Of a stretch of 64,000 bases of DNA, positions 45,969-55,203 are shown piece by piece. The first letter of the stretch is position 1. The number at the start of each line of letters is the position of its first letter. Origin of the DNA: an uncultured Clostridia bacterium (GTDB lineage Bacteria; Bacillota; Clostridia; Christensenellales; UBA1242); assembly GCA_934757825.1 (NCBI GenBank), contig CAKVLP010000001.1, positions 642,846 to 706,845 of the forward strand, in the 5' to 3' direction. The notes beneath the pieces were generated by a model. The model worked only from the letters and a program-made list of their open reading frames with translations, ran no database searches and was not told where the DNA came from. The position numbers and the translations under genes were made by a program.

Positions 45969-46941
45969 ATATTGGGTATTTATTTTAGGATTTTTTGTTT
46001 CGCTGATAGTCGCGCCTTTTGTAATTAAGCTTGCGACAAAACTTAAATGTGGCCAAAATATCCTAAGTTATGTTGACAAGCATAAAAGCAAACAGGGCAC
46101 GCCAACAATGGGTGGTGTAATATTTTTGCTGTCGCTTTTGGTGTGTTTTCTTGTGGTTTTCAATAAAAATTCGCGATTGTCGGCAATTGTGGTTTTGGTT
46201 ACTTTTTCATATGGACTTCTTGGTTTTTTGGACGATTTTTTGAAAATAAAACTAAAACACAACGAGGGGCTTAAAGCGTATCAAAAGTTTATCGGTCAGT
46301 TTGGTATTGCAATAATTATTGCGCTGTTTGTGTATTATACTTCAATGGTCAGTGACGCAATTATTTTGCCGTTTGGGCTAAAAACTCTAAATTTGGGCTG
46401 GGGGATAATCCCTTTTGTGATTTTGTTTTTTGTTGCTGTGACAAACAGTGTAAATCTGACTGATGGATTGGACGGGCTGGCTGGCAGTGTGAGCCTTGTA
46501 AACGTTTTGGGTGTAGCGCTAGTACTAACGACTGTAATGACTCGAATAGAATTTCCTGCGCCAATTGAGGAATATCAAAACCTAGTGCTATTATGCTTTG
46601 CATTGTGTGGTGGGCTACTTGGGTATTTGGTGTACAATTTTAATCCTGCGAGCATATTTATGGGGGATACAGGTTCGCTTGCACTTGGCGGATTTTTAGC
46701 AAGCGTGTTAACTTTTACAAACTTGTATCTTATGATATTCTTTGTCGGAATAATGCTAGTTATCAACACGGCGTCGGTTGTGATTCAGGTGGGCTACTAC
46801 AAAATGACTAAAAAGAGAGTGTTTAAAATGGCACCGCTTCATCATCACTTTGAACAATGTGGAATTAAAGAGACCAAAATTGTTTTTTGTTATGTTGCAA
46901 TATCTATCATAATGATGTTGATATCAATAATCATTTTTTAA
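45958..46941 (+). CDS. mraY: phospho-MurNAc-pentapeptide translocase
   Basis: 327 residues, ten transmembrane helices. The catalytic GFLDDFLKI, NLTDGLDGLAG and the C-terminal PLHHHFE motifs are intact. It forms lipid I on undecaprenyl phosphate. Its start lies within murE and murD follows after 14 bases; no murF gene lies between as it does in many clusters. Confidence 0.96.
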   Translation: MLGKYWVFILGFFVSLIVAPFVIKLATKLKCGQNILSYVDKHKSKQGTPTMGGVIFLLSLLVCFLVVFNKNSRLSAIVVLVTFSYGLLGFLDDFLKIKLKHNEGLKAYQKFIGQFGIAIIIALFVYYTSMVSDAIILPFGLKTLNLGWGIIPFVILFFVAVTNSVNLTDGLDGLAGSVSLVNVLGVALVLTTVMTRIEFPAPIEEYQNLVLLCFALCGGLLGYLVYNFNPASIFMGDTGSLALGGFLASVLTFTNLYLMIFFVGIMLVINTASVVIQVGYYKMTKKRVFKMAPLHHHFEQCGIKETKIVFCYVAISIIMMLISIIIF

Positions 46942-46955
46942 TATAAGGAGGGGAA

Positions 46956-48254
46956 ATGGAATTTGATTATAACAATATTTTAATTTTCGGCTACGGGAAA
47001 AGCGGTAAAGCCGTGGAGGATGTTTTAAAAGATATTAAGGTTAAGTACAAAATCTATGATAATAAAATAAAACTTCAAGGTGGCAATTTTTTGTATAGGT
47101 TGTCGGCAAAAGTCTTAAAACAATTTGACCTTATTGTGATTTCGCCGGCGGTAAGCATAAACAACAAATACGTAAAACTTGCAGAACGTCTCGGCATAAA
47201 AGTGATAGGCGAACTTGAATTCGGGTTTTGGTTTACAAGTGCAGAGGTTGTTGCTGTTACTGGGACTAATGGCAAAACTACAACCACGCACCTTATAAAT
47301 TTGGCTTTACAAAAAGCGGGATATAAAACTGATGAATATGGGAACATTGGTAACCCTCTTAGCACTGCGTATAAAAAGGACTTGGATTATATTGTGTGTG
47401 AGGTTAGTTCGTTCCAACTTGAAAGTACTGATAAATTTGCGCCATACGTGACTGTGTTTTTAAACTTGGCTGAAGACCACATTGATAGACACGGCAGTTT
47501 TGAAAACTATGTGAATATTAAAAAATCTATCTTCAAAAATTCTGACGTAAACGACTTTGTTGTGCTTAATGGTGGAGACGAATTATGTAAAGGCTTTAAA
47601 GATGACCTTATAGGAAAAGTTGTTTTGTTTAATAGTGAAGCTGGCTTTGAGTTAAAGGGGAACAAACTTACATATTCTGGTGAAGAAGTATTGGAACTTA
47701 ATGATGTACTTTTGAATTATACATATGGCGACAATATATTGGCGACCGCTGGTGCGCTAGACTCACTTGATGTTAACCTAAATGTACTTAATGAAATTGA
47801 TGTGGAAGAGAGGATACCGCATAGACTTGAAACATTTTTGGAGAAAGACGGCGTAACGTACATAGACGACAGCAAGGCCACAAATCCGCACTCGACACTT
47901 AAAGCGCTTAGTCAAATTGAAGGAAATGTTGTACTTTTATTAGGAGGGTTAGATAAGGATTTTAATTTTGATTTGCTTATTGAAAAACTCCCAAGAAGTG
48001 TAGAAAAAATAATTACTTTTGGTAAAGCTGGAAAGAAAATTTTAAAATCTTGCAAAAAGTGTGGCAAACAAGCAATTTATCAAAAGACACTAGAAAATGC
48101 CACTAAGTATGTTGTTTCTGTCACAAAGTCGGAAGATGTTGTGTTATTGTCGCCCGCTTGTGCCAGTTTCGACGAATTTGAGGGGTATGATAAACGTGGA
48201 GAATTTTTTAAAGATTTGGTTAAAAAATTGGTAAATGGCAATGAGAAAAAATAG
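46956..48254 (+). CDS. murD: UDP-MurNAc-L-alanine-D-glutamate ligase
   Basis: 432 residues. A short N-terminal Rossmann domain (ILIFGYGKSGKAV), the ATP loop GTNGKTTTTH, EVSSFQLE and the C-terminal DDSKATNPHS are diagnostic. It adds D-Glu to UDP-MurNAc-L-Ala. TAAGGAGGGG precedes the start. The 3' end overlaps ftsW by 20 bases. Confidence 0.95.
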   Translation: MEFDYNNILIFGYGKSGKAVEDVLKDIKVKYKIYDNKIKLQGGNFLYRLSAKVLKQFDLIVISPAVSINNKYVKLAERLGIKVIGELEFGFWFTSAEVVAVTGTNGKTTTTHLINLALQKAGYKTDEYGNIGNPLSTAYKKDLDYIVCEVSSFQLESTDKFAPYVTVFLNLAEDHIDRHGSFENYVNIKKSIFKNSDVNDFVVLNGGDELCKGFKDDLIGKVVLFNSEAGFELKGNKLTYSGEEVLELNDVLLNYTYGDNILATAGALDSLDVNLNVLNEIDVEERIPHRLETFLEKDGVTYIDDSKATNPHSTLKALSQIEGNVVLLLGGLDKDFNFDLLIEKLPRSVEKIITFGKAGKKILKSCKKCGKQAIYQKTLENATKYVVSVTKSEDVVLLSPACASFDEFEGYDKRGEFFKDLVKKLVNGNEKK

Positions 48255-49374
48255 TAGTGTAAAAATTATCATATACATTATAATGCTTTGCGTGTTTGGG
48301 TTTTTAATGATTTATTGTGCTAGCAGTTATGGTGCAAGCGTGAAATATGGCGATGCTTTTTACTTTGTCAAGAAGCAAATTATTAGTTTTGTGATTGGTG
48401 TATTAGGCTTAATAGTGTTTAGTAAAATTGACTATCACAAATACTATAAGTTTCGATACTGGATTATCATCGTGTCGATTGTAATGCTTGCGCTTGTGTT
48501 TGTCCCTTTTATAGGTGTTACGTCAAATGGAGCAAGGCGTTGGATTGGATTTGGATTTTTCACAATTCAAAGTAGTGAGGTTGCAAAGTTTGGTTTTGTG
48601 ATTTTTTCTGCTTGTTATATGAGCAAAAACTATGACAAGATGAAAACATTTAAGGGAATGCTCCCAGTACTTATTTCGGGCGGGTGTATATGTCTACTTA
48701 TTCTCTTAGAACCAAATTTGAGCGTAACGTTATGTGTTGGAATGGTTATGATTGCGATGTTATTTGTGGGAGGTATAAAGTTTAAACATTTTCTGCTTAT
48801 CGCAATTCCCGCACTGCTTATGGTGCCTGTGCTTATTATAATTGAACCATATAGACTTCAAAGGTTGACTGCGTTTTTAAATCCTTGGGCAAATCCAAAG
48901 GAAGAGGGGTTCCAACTTATCCAGTCGCTTTACTCGCTTGGCTCTGGCGGGCTTTGGGGAGTAGGACTATTTAATAGCAGGCAAAAGTTTTTGTTTTTGC
49001 CATTCAGCGAGAGTGACTTTATCTTCTCAATAGTTGGAGAAGAACTTGGTTTTGTGGGCTGTGTTTTGCTTTGCTTTGTGTATTTGCTACTTATTCGCGA
49101 GGGGATTAAAGTGGCACGCAATGCTTCCGACAGACTCGGTGCGTATCTTGCGTTTGGGGTGACTGCGGTTTTGAGTGCGCAGATGCTCATAAATGTTGCC
49201 GTTGTGACAGGCTCCATTCCGCCAACTGGCATTCCACTTCCATTTATCTCGGCAGGTGGAACAAGCTTAATAATGTTTTTGTGCGCGTTTGGAATAATCT
49301 TAAATGTGAGCAAGCAAAGCAGAACAAATTTTGTTGAAGTAAAAATAAACAAAACTCTATCTAAAACAACCTAA
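48235..49374 (+). CDS. ftsW: SEDS-family peptidoglycan polymerase FtsW
   Basis: 379 residues with about ten transmembrane helices. It is the SEDS glycosyltransferase partner of FtsI. Family blocks are SNGARRWIGFG, EEGFQLIQSLYSLGSGG and the C-terminal TGSIPPTGIPLPFISAGGTS. The last ~11 codons (KINKTLSKTT) and the terminator behind them are duplicated at 50058, see the direct-repeat entries. murG, normally next, is absent. Confidence 0.93.
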   Translation: MAMRKNSSVKIIIYIIMLCVFGFLMIYCASSYGASVKYGDAFYFVKKQIISFVIGVLGLIVFSKIDYHKYYKFRYWIIIVSIVMLALVFVPFIGVTSNGARRWIGFGFFTIQSSEVAKFGFVIFSACYMSKNYDKMKTFKGMLPVLISGGCICLLILLEPNLSVTLCVGMVMIAMLFVGGIKFKHFLLIAIPALLMVPVLIIIEPYRLQRLTAFLNPWANPKEEGFQLIQSLYSLGSGGLWGVGLFNSRQKFLFLPFSESDFIFSIVGEELGFVGCVLLCFVYLLLIREGIKVARNASDRLGAYLAFGVTAVLSAQMLINVAVVTGSIPPTGIPLPFISAGGTSLIMFLCAFGIILNVSKQSRTNFVEVKINKTLSKTT

Positions 49375-49411
49375 ATTAAAAAAGAGCAGAGGCTAGACTC
49401 TGCTTTTTTAA
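49340..49411 (+). repeat. direct repeat copy 1 (ftsW end plus terminator)
   Basis: 72 bases, about 89% identical to 50058-50129 with no gap. It contains the last codons of ftsW and the AGCAGAG/CTCTGCT terminator hairpin. Confidence 0.85.
49385..49409 (+). terminator. terminator of the first dcw segment
   Basis: 7-bp stem AGCAGAG/CTCTGCT, GCTAGA loop, T-run. Confidence 0.9.
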
Positions 49412-49425
49412 TCTATTTGAATCAT

Positions 49426-49454
49426 TTGACTTTTTGCTTGGTTTTTGTTACATT
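49426..49454 (+). promoter_or_regulatory. promoter of the accessory cassette
   Basis: TTGACT-N17-TACATT ahead of the ASCH gene. Confidence 0.6.
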
Positions 49455-49483
49455 ATTTAAATAGAAAAAAAGGAGAATAATTT

Positions 49484-49828
49484 ATGGTTCATAATATGAA
49501 ATTAAGAGAAAAATATTTCAATATGATTAAAGATGGGGAGAAAATTTATGAAATTAGGTTGAACGACGAAAAAAGACAACTTATAGATGTTGGAGACATA
49601 ATTGTTTTCAAAAAAGAACCAAATTTAATTGAAAAGATTGATACAATAGTTAAAGATTTAATATATTTTAATTCATTCAAAGAAATGGCAAAAACTCTTC
49701 CACTTGACAAACTGGGTTTTTCAAAAGAAAGTGTTGAGGAGGTTGTTGATATATATCACGAATTTTACACTGTGGTAGATGAAGCAAAATATGGAGTTCT
49801 TGCGATAAAAGTTGATAAAATTAATTAA
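49484..49828 (+). CDS. ASCH-domain protein
   Basis: 114 residues, the whole of a compact ASCH beta-barrel: KLREKYFNMIKDGEKIYEIRL with the G-x-K-x-x-E-x-R core, VGDIIVF and the C-terminal GVLAIKV. ASCH domains bind RNA or modified nucleosides; the exact substrate is unknown. AAAAGGAGAA precedes the start. It lies in a cassette inserted between ftsW and murA. Confidence 0.85.
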   Translation: MVHNMKLREKYFNMIKDGEKIYEIRLNDEKRQLIDVGDIIVFKKEPNLIEKIDTIVKDLIYFNSFKEMAKTLPLDKLGFSKESVEEVVDIYHEFYTVVDEAKYGVLAIKVDKIN

Positions 49829-49839
49829 GGAGAAAAATT

Positions 49840-50057
49840 ATGCAAGGTAATAACGTTAAAGTCGTATCAATTAAGGAGTTGTTGAAGAGTGGTGCGAATA
49901 AAGATGAGTTATTAAATATTTGTGAAGAACTTTATGCGATGACTGATTTTATATGTGAGGATTATCCGAAACATAAATCATGGTTTTATCAGAAGCATTT
50001 GCCTGCGACATTTATACATGGGGCTGGAAGAGATAACATATTTGCTTATGATTAAGA
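49840..50057 (+). pseudogene. truncated GNAT acetyltransferase (N-terminal fragment)
   Basis: Only 71 residues (49840-50055). The end DYPKHKSWFYQKHLPATFIHGAGRDNIFAY matches the first quarter of GNAT-type N-acetyltransferases, where an 'I-F-A-x' strand should continue into the acetyl-CoA domain. The reading frame stops just before direct-repeat copy 2, so the rest was evidently lost at that junction. AAGGAGAA precedes the ATG, 11 bases after the ASCH gene. Confidence 0.7.
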
Positions 50058-50129
50058 TAAAAATAAACAAAACTCAATTTAAAACAACCAAAACTAAAAA
50101 AGAGCAGAGCTTAGCCTCTGCTTTTTTAA
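50058..50129 (+). repeat. direct repeat copy 2
   Basis: About 89% identical to 49340-49411. It brings the ftsW-tail sequence (out of context) and a second terminator hairpin behind the GNAT fragment. Confidence 0.85.
50103..50127 (+). terminator. terminator after the accessory cassette
   Basis: Same AGCAGAG/CTCTGCT stem as at 49385 with a different loop (CTTAGC). Confidence 0.9.
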
Positions 50130-50142
50130 CTCTGTCAAATAA

Positions 50143-50171
50143 TTGTCTTGTGGTTAAAAATGTGGTATAAT
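50143..50171 (+). promoter_or_regulatory. SigA-type promoter
   Basis: TTGTCT-N17-TATAAT ahead of the Nudix gene. Confidence 0.7.
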
Positions 50172-50193
50172 GATTTTACTAGGAGAGGAAATA

Positions 50194-50709
50194 ATGAGAG
50201 AAAAAAGAGACTTATACAACAAAAATGGTGAGTTGACAGGCTTAACATATTTTAAAGGTGACGAGGTCCCAAAGGGATATTATCCGATGGTTGTGATGAT
50301 ATGCTTGCAGAATAAAAAGGGCGAGTTTTTGATGCAAAAAAGAGTCCCAAGAAAAGGCGGAGATTGGGGTGTAACTGGAGGACACCCAAAGTCGGGCGAA
50401 ACACCGGAGCAGGGTATTGTGACCGAAGTTAAGGAAGAACTTGGTTTTGACATTACTGGCATGCCGCTTGAGATTTTTTCGGAAGGCTGCGACGGAAAAG
50501 ATTGCTTTAAAATGTACTATTTAAACATTGATTTAGATATTAAAAAACTAAAAATTCAAAAAGAAGAACTTACAGAGGTAAGATGGTTTTCGATGCAACA
50601 GCTTACAGAAATGACCAATAAAAAAATACTTAATCCCGACCAAATAGATTGTTTTGTGAAGTGCACAAATTATCTAAAAAACAAAAAAGACATGAGAAGT
50701 AGTAGATAA
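50194..50709 (+). CDS. Nudix hydrolase (IDI/YfcD-like)
   Basis: 171 residues. The Nudix box GHPKSGETPEQG...TEVKEELG (63-85) keeps the two catalytic glutamates but has Thr in place of the usual Arg. Strand layout and 'WGVTGGHPKSGE' resemble the isopentenyl-diphosphate-isomerase-like Nudix group; the substrate is unknown. The ATG at 50194 follows GGAGAGGAAATA; the ATG at 50170 falls in the promoter. It is followed by the next gene after four bases. Confidence 0.85.
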   Translation: MREKRDLYNKNGELTGLTYFKGDEVPKGYYPMVVMICLQNKKGEFLMQKRVPRKGGDWGVTGGHPKSGETPEQGIVTEVKEELGFDITGMPLEIFSEGCDGKDCFKMYYLNIDLDIKKLKIQKEELTEVRWFSMQQLTEMTNKKILNPDQIDCFVKCTNYLKNKKDMRSSR

Positions 50710-50713
50710 TCAT

Positions 50714-51043
50714 ATGGGAAAGAAATACAAAATTGAGACATATTTACCAAGGGAATCTTTGGATAACGTTAGAAATGGGTTGTACTCGCATGGATTTGGC
50801 AGAGTAGGTAATTACGACTGCTGTATGTCGTGGTACGAAATAAATTCCTCGTGGCGTCCGATGAATGGCGCTCGTCCATATCTTGGCACGGTTGGCGAGA
50901 TTGAGTACGCCCCAGAGTACAAGTTGGAGTTTAGGTGCGAGGAAAAGGATTTAAAACTTGCGGTTAAGGTTATTAAGGACAATCACCCGTATGAAGAGGT
51001 TTGTGTAAACATAATAGAACTAATTGACGCCAAAGACATTTAA
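50714..51043 (+). CDS. CutA/YqfO-like (NIF3-insert family) protein
   Basis: 109 residues. The C-terminal motif HPYEEVCVNIIELI is that of the PII/CutA-like domain inserted in NIF3/YqfO proteins, here as a stand-alone protein. Conserved GRVGNYDCCMSWY also fits. The role is unknown. It starts four bases after the Nudix stop with only a weak ribosome-binding site, so translation is probably coupled. Confidence 0.75.
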   Translation: MGKKYKIETYLPRESLDNVRNGLYSHGFGRVGNYDCCMSWYEINSSWRPMNGARPYLGTVGEIEYAPEYKLEFRCEEKDLKLAVKVIKDNHPYEEVCVNIIELIDAKDI

Positions 51044-51059
51044 TAACCCACAAACAAAA

Positions 51060-51084
51060 GTCACCAGTATATGGTGGCTTTTTT
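51060..51084 (+). terminator. intrinsic terminator
   Basis: GTCACCA/TGGTGGC stem (one G-U pair), GTATA loop, T-run. Confidence 0.85.
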
Positions 51085-51161
51085 GTTTGTGAAAAGCCAG
51101 GGGTTTGTGTTAAAATAATTTCAATAGAAAAATATTTGATGTTAATAGGGGTTTAAAAAAA

Positions 51162-51656
51162 ATGGTCGATTATGCGGGAAACGACATAAAAGAGGGACAA
51201 GGGTGTTTGAGTTGTGCATATGTAAAACACGAGTTTTCTTTGCCGGCTGGAATGGCTTTTGAAAACGAGATGTTTACGCTTTCGCAAGATTGGGAACTTC
51301 CAATTGTGGGTTTTTTTGTGGTTACTCCAAAACGCCACGTGGAGAGTCTTGCCGAACTTTCCGACGCCGAGCGAAACGCGATGTTTACGCTTGTAAACGA
51401 GGCAATTAAAGTGCTAAAAAAGCATAATGTTTGTGAGTTTTATAATGTTATTTTTGAAGAAAAACCGAACAGGCATTTGCATATTTGGCTTATGCCAAGG
51501 CACGAGTGGTTAAAGGCGATGTTTGGCAATCCAACGAAACATATAAGTGAAATTTTTGACTACGCAAAATCGAATTTGCGGAACTATGAAAACTTTAAGA
51601 AGATACAAGAAACCACCGACATTTTAAAGAGAGAATTAAGTAAATTTGACTTGTAG
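51162..51656 (+). CDS. HIT-family protein
   Basis: 164 residues. The histidine-triad block is NRHLHIWLMP; upstream GFFVVTPKRHVESLAELS is the common HIT strand-turn. The final His of the canonical HxHxH triad is Trp here, as in some Fhit/aprataxin-like outliers, so nucleotidyl hydrolase activity is uncertain. AGGGGTT precedes the ATG at ten bases. It is cotranscribed with nothing obvious. Confidence 0.78.
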   Translation: MVDYAGNDIKEGQGCLSCAYVKHEFSLPAGMAFENEMFTLSQDWELPIVGFFVVTPKRHVESLAELSDAERNAMFTLVNEAIKVLKKHNVCEFYNVIFEEKPNRHLHIWLMPRHEWLKAMFGNPTKHISEIFDYAKSNLRNYENFKKIQETTDILKRELSKFDL

Positions 51657-51855
51657 AAATTATAATAGGATAGGAAATTATCCTATTTTTTGTATGTAAA
51701 TATTGAAGTTTTAAAAGGGTGCAGTTGTAACAAAAAATGTGGGTGCTGGCATATATTAAATATGAGTTTTTGAAGTGCTATGCAAAAGGTTCAAAAAGTA
51801 ACAAATAAAGGGAATAATCCATACAATAAAGTATGAAGGTTTTTTCGAGGTGAGT

Positions 51856-53118
51856 ATGGATATATTACATATTGAGGGAGGGGAAAAACTGTATGGCGAA
51901 TGTGAGATATCGTCCGCCAAAAATTCTTTGTTGCCAATTTTGGCTGGGAGCATAATGTGCGACGGGCAAGTTGTGCTAAATAAGTGCGCCTACTATACAG
52001 ATGTTGAATATATGATAAAAATCCTTGCGAGTTTAGGGGCGGAATATGCCGACATTGACGGAGATTTGTTTTTAAACTTGAAGGACGCAGACAAGTTTTT
52101 TGTGGACGAAAGTTACACCAAAAAGGTGCGGTCGTCTATTTTTATGCTGGGACCATTGTTGTCGCGGTTTGGCAAGGCAAAAGTGGCATATCCTGGCGGG
52201 TGCAACATTGGCATAAGGCCGATTGATTTGCACCTAAAAGGGCTTAGAGAACTTGGCGTGAAAATTGAGGAAAAACACGGATACATTATCTGTGATGGCA
52301 AAAATATGAAGCCTACCACAATCCACCTAGATTTCCCAAGTGTTGGGGCGACCGAAAATCTAATGATGGCTAGTGTGTTTCTAAACGGCAAAACCACCAT
52401 CACAAATGTTGCAAAAGAGCCGGAAATTGTGGATTTGCAGAATTTCTTAAACAAAATGGGTGCGCGTGTCGGAGGTGCTGGAACGTCGACCATCGAGGTG
52501 ATAGGTGTTGACAAACTAAACAGCACAAAGTTCCAGCCAATTCCGGATAGGATAATTACAGGCACTTACATTATTGCGTGCGCGATGGCGGGCGGAACAA
52601 TCTATCTTAAAAACACCTTACTAGAACATAATCAAGCGCTTGTGTCTAATCTAAGGCAGGCGGGGCTCAAAATATCGCAGAAAAAGGGCGTAACCAAGGT
52701 GAGCCGTGCGGGCAAACTAAAAAGCATTCCGCAAATTAGCACAATGCCGTATCCGGGATTCCCGACCGATTTGCAAAGTCAAACGCTAACGCTTCAAACC
52801 ATAAGCAAAGGCACAAGTGTTATAAGCGAAAACTTATTTGAAACAAGGTACAAAATGTGCACCGAACTTATCAAAATGGGTGCCGACATTACGCTTAAAG
52901 ACAAGACTGCTATTGTAAAAGGCGTGAGTAAGTTGTATGGCGCAAATGTGATAGCGAGCGACCTTAGAGGGGGTGCGGGACTGGTGCTTGCGGGGCTTTC
53001 GGCGGACGGATATACCACTGTTGAGGAAGCGCACCACATAGACCGTGGTTACTTTAAAATTGAAAATGATTTATCAAAACTTGGCGCAAAAATTACAAGA
53101 AAGGATAAATTGTTGTAA
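51856..53118 (+). CDS. murA: UDP-N-acetylglucosamine 1-carboxyvinyltransferase
   Basis: 420 residues. It catalyses the first committed step of peptidoglycan precursor synthesis. The fosfomycin-target Cys116 lies in PGGCNIGIRP; the N-terminal LYGECEISSAKNSLLP and ADLRGG...DRGY-like blocks (here SDLRGGAGLVLAGL, HIDRGY) complete the EPSP-synthase fold. The ATG at 51856 has GAGG five bases upstream; the GTG at 51850 overlaps that site. A recurrent-word copy (51774-51787) lies upstream. Confidence 0.95.
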   Translation: MDILHIEGGEKLYGECEISSAKNSLLPILAGSIMCDGQVVLNKCAYYTDVEYMIKILASLGAEYADIDGDLFLNLKDADKFFVDESYTKKVRSSIFMLGPLLSRFGKAKVAYPGGCNIGIRPIDLHLKGLRELGVKIEEKHGYIICDGKNMKPTTIHLDFPSVGATENLMMASVFLNGKTTITNVAKEPEIVDLQNFLNKMGARVGGAGTSTIEVIGVDKLNSTKFQPIPDRIITGTYIIACAMAGGTIYLKNTLLEHNQALVSNLRQAGLKISQKKGVTKVSRAGKLKSIPQISTMPYPGFPTDLQSQTLTLQTISKGTSVISENLFETRYKMCTELIKMGADITLKDKTAIVKGVSKLYGANVIASDLRGGAGLVLAGLSADGYTTVEEAHHIDRGYFKIENDLSKLGAKITRKDKLL

Positions 53119-53136
53119 CTTAGATTGCTTTTTTAT

Positions 53137-53164
53137 TTGAGTTTTCTTTATTTTTTGCTATACT
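53137..53164 (+). promoter_or_regulatory. possible promoter of ftsQ
   Basis: TTGAGT-N16-TATACT between murA and ftsQ. Confidence 0.5.
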
Positions 53165-53187
53165 ACTATTGTAATTTTGGAGAAATC

Positions 53188-53952
53188 ATGAAAAATAAGC
53201 GCTTGGTTATTCTTTTATCGGTTTTTGCTTTTTTGGTGCTAATTGCAGTTTTGTGTAGCACTGTTTTTACTGTGCGCAAAGTTTCGGTTGAATGGAGCAC
53301 GACTAAGGTTTTGTTTGACCACACCGACGCCGAAATTGTAGGCGACGTGAAAAAAGGTGAGAGCGTATTTTTGGTGGATAAGGCTTCCATAAAACAAACC
53401 TTGGAAGAGAAATACCCCTACCTAAAAGTGGTTTCGCTGGAAATAAAGTTCCCGAACCAACTTGTGGTTCACGCTTCCGAAAGGCAAGAATTATTTTCCA
53501 TAAAAGTAAAGGACAATAGCCATTATATCTTGGACGGCGAGTGCAAGGTTTTAAGAAGCGCAACAGACGCGACCCTTAACGGAACAACGCCTGTTACTGT
53601 AAAAAATTTCACGTTTCCTGATGGGACGTTTGAGGTTTCAAAAGTTGCTGAAATGGGCTTTGTAAACAATGTATTAACAAACTTCGCCTCGGCGCTTAGC
53701 ATAAACAAAAACGGCAGTGATTATGTGAAAAACAATGTGCAATATCTTGACATTGACGTGACCGGATACAATGAAAACCTAGAAATCAAAATGAGGGGTG
53801 TGACCGTAAAGGTTAACAAAATAACCTCAAAATTGCTTGAAAAACTTGAACTTGCTATTGCGACATTCGACCAACTTAGCGCTCCGGAAAAGGAAAGCGG
53901 TGTGATGACAGTGTACGAAGTTGCGGGCAAAGTTTTTGCTGAATATGCTTAA
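53188..53952 (+). CDS. ftsQ: cell division protein FtsQ/DivIB
   Basis: 254 residues. A short cytoplasmic N-terminus, one transmembrane helix (~6-28) and a POTRA domain (starting VRKVSVEWS, with KVVSLEIKFPNQLVVHA) followed by the beta domain. It joins FtsL and FtsB/DivIC in the septal complex. The ATG at 53188 follows TTGGAGAA; the start at 53125 would add an implausible Tyr/Phe-rich stretch. A terminator separates it from ftsA. Confidence 0.85.
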   Translation: MKNKRLVILLSVFAFLVLIAVLCSTVFTVRKVSVEWSTTKVLFDHTDAEIVGDVKKGESVFLVDKASIKQTLEEKYPYLKVVSLEIKFPNQLVVHASERQELFSIKVKDNSHYILDGECKVLRSATDATLNGTTPVTVKNFTFPDGTFEVSKVAEMGFVNNVLTNFASALSINKNGSDYVKNNVQYLDIDVTGYNENLEIKMRGVTVKVNKITSKLLEKLELAIATFDQLSAPEKESGVMTVYEVAGKVFAEYA

Positions 53953-53953
53953 A

Positions 53954-53987
53954 AAATATGCTTTTCTTTTGAGAGGAGCATATTTTT
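53954..53987 (+). terminator. terminator after ftsQ
   Basis: 9-bp stem AAATATGCT/AGCATATTT around a 14-base loop, then T-rich sequence. Confidence 0.75.
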
Positions 53988-54005
53988 ATTTTTAGCGATT
54001 ATAAT

Positions 54006-54034
54006 TTGACTTAAAATCCGTTTGTTTATATAAT
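54006..54034 (+). promoter_or_regulatory. promoter of ftsA-ftsZ
   Basis: TTGACT-N17-TATAAT, a near-consensus SigA promoter giving the FtsZ module its own transcription. Confidence 0.8.
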
Positions 54035-54064
54035 AAATTAAGTATTTCTAGGAGATTTTTTAAG

Positions 54065-55186
54065 ATGGCAGAAAAATTGAGCGCTGTTTTGGATTTTGGG
54101 TCGAAGAAGTTGACGATGCTTGTGGGCAAGAGGGTTGTAAACAACAACCTTTCTATTTTAGCAAGCAGTGACCTAGACTATGCGGGTTTTATGGACGGCG
54201 AGTTTTTGGAACCAAACCAACTTAAAGCCGATATTTCCGCTGTGTTAAAGGCGATAAATTCGGAGATGAAACACCCAGTAACAAGGCTTTTTGTGGGAGT
54301 TCCTGCGGAGTTTTGCGTGGTGACATCAAGAGGAATTGAAAAAAACTTTTTCAAGCACACCAAGATTACACAAGAAAAAGTGGACGATTTGTTTTTGTCG
54401 ATGGATAAAAACCTTAATAATGAGACCCATTCGATTATAAATGTCTCTCCGCTTTGCTATGAACTTGACGGCACGAATCGCACAAACAATCCTGTTGGGG
54501 CGTATGCGAAAACGCTTAAAGCGTATGCGTGTGTTATTTTGGCTGAAAATCGATTTATCGATATGGTTAACGGTATTTTGAAAGAATTGGGAGTGGTTGA
54601 CATTGAGTATGTTTGTTCGGCTCTTGCTGTAGCCACGTCGCTTGTGCCAAGCGAGGAGCGAAACGATGGTGTACTTATTTTAGATGTTGGATATCTTACA
54701 ACCTCGCTATCGTACGCTGTGGGAGAGGGGTTGTTTGAACTCGACACATTCCCGCTAGGTGGCGGTCAAATTACCGCCGAGATAAGCGAAAAACTTGATT
54801 TGCCGTTCTCGGTTGCGGAGCAAGTGAAACAGCAGTTGTTGGTTACACTTAGACCTACGGGGCTCGATTACTACGAAGTGTTTAAAAACGGAAAACTTGA
54901 CAAGGTGACTGCCGAGAAAGCAAACATTTCAGCGTTAAAACAAATTGACGAAATAATTGACGCGGTTAAGGAAAGATTAGACAGCAATTTTGATGTGAAA
55001 GAATACGAAAGTGTGTATTTGACGGGTGGCGGACTAGCATACCTAAAGGGCATTCAGTATTATTTAGGCAAAAAACTTGGCAGAAAAGTCGAGATTTTGG
55101 AGCCAAAACAGGTAAAATTTGCAAAACCAGATTTGGCAAGTGTTGTTAGTTTGCTTGACACGGCGCTAAAAATGGAAGATAATTAA
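54065..55186 (+). CDS. ftsA: cell division protein FtsA
   Basis: 373 residues, actin-like ATPase fold: [14 protein letters not shown] (phosphate 1), [13 protein letters not shown] (phosphate 2) and [12 protein letters not shown] (adenosine). FtsA tethers FtsZ to the membrane. It ends at KMEDN without an obvious amphipathic C-terminal membrane helix, so membrane attachment may differ or need a partner. Next gene ftsZ after 17 bases. Confidence 0.88.
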   Translation: MAEKLSAVLDFGSKKLTMLVGKRVVNNNLSILASSDLDYAGFMDGEFLEPNQLKADISAVLKAINSEMKHPVTRLFVGVPAEFCVVTSRGIEKNFFKHTKITQEKVDDLFLSMDKNLNNETHSIINVSPLCYELDGTNRTNNPVGAYAKTLKAYACVILAENRFIDMVNGILKELGVVDIEYVCSALAVATSLVPSEERNDGVLILDVGYLTTSLSYAVGEGLFELDTFPLGGGQITAEISEKLDLPFSVAEQVKQQLLVTLRPTGLDYYEVFKNGKLDKVTAEKANISALKQIDEIIDAVKERLDSNFDVKEYESVYLTGGGLAYLKGIQYYLGKKLGRKVEILEPKQVKFAKPDLASVVSLLDTALKMEDN

Positions 55187-55203
55187 GTGTAGGGAGAATT
55201 GCT

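Noticed and set aside
49955..50170. 71-codon ORF overlapping the GNAT fragment
   Set aside because: Out of frame with the GNAT fragment, no ribosome-binding site, and it runs through the direct repeat and the terminator.
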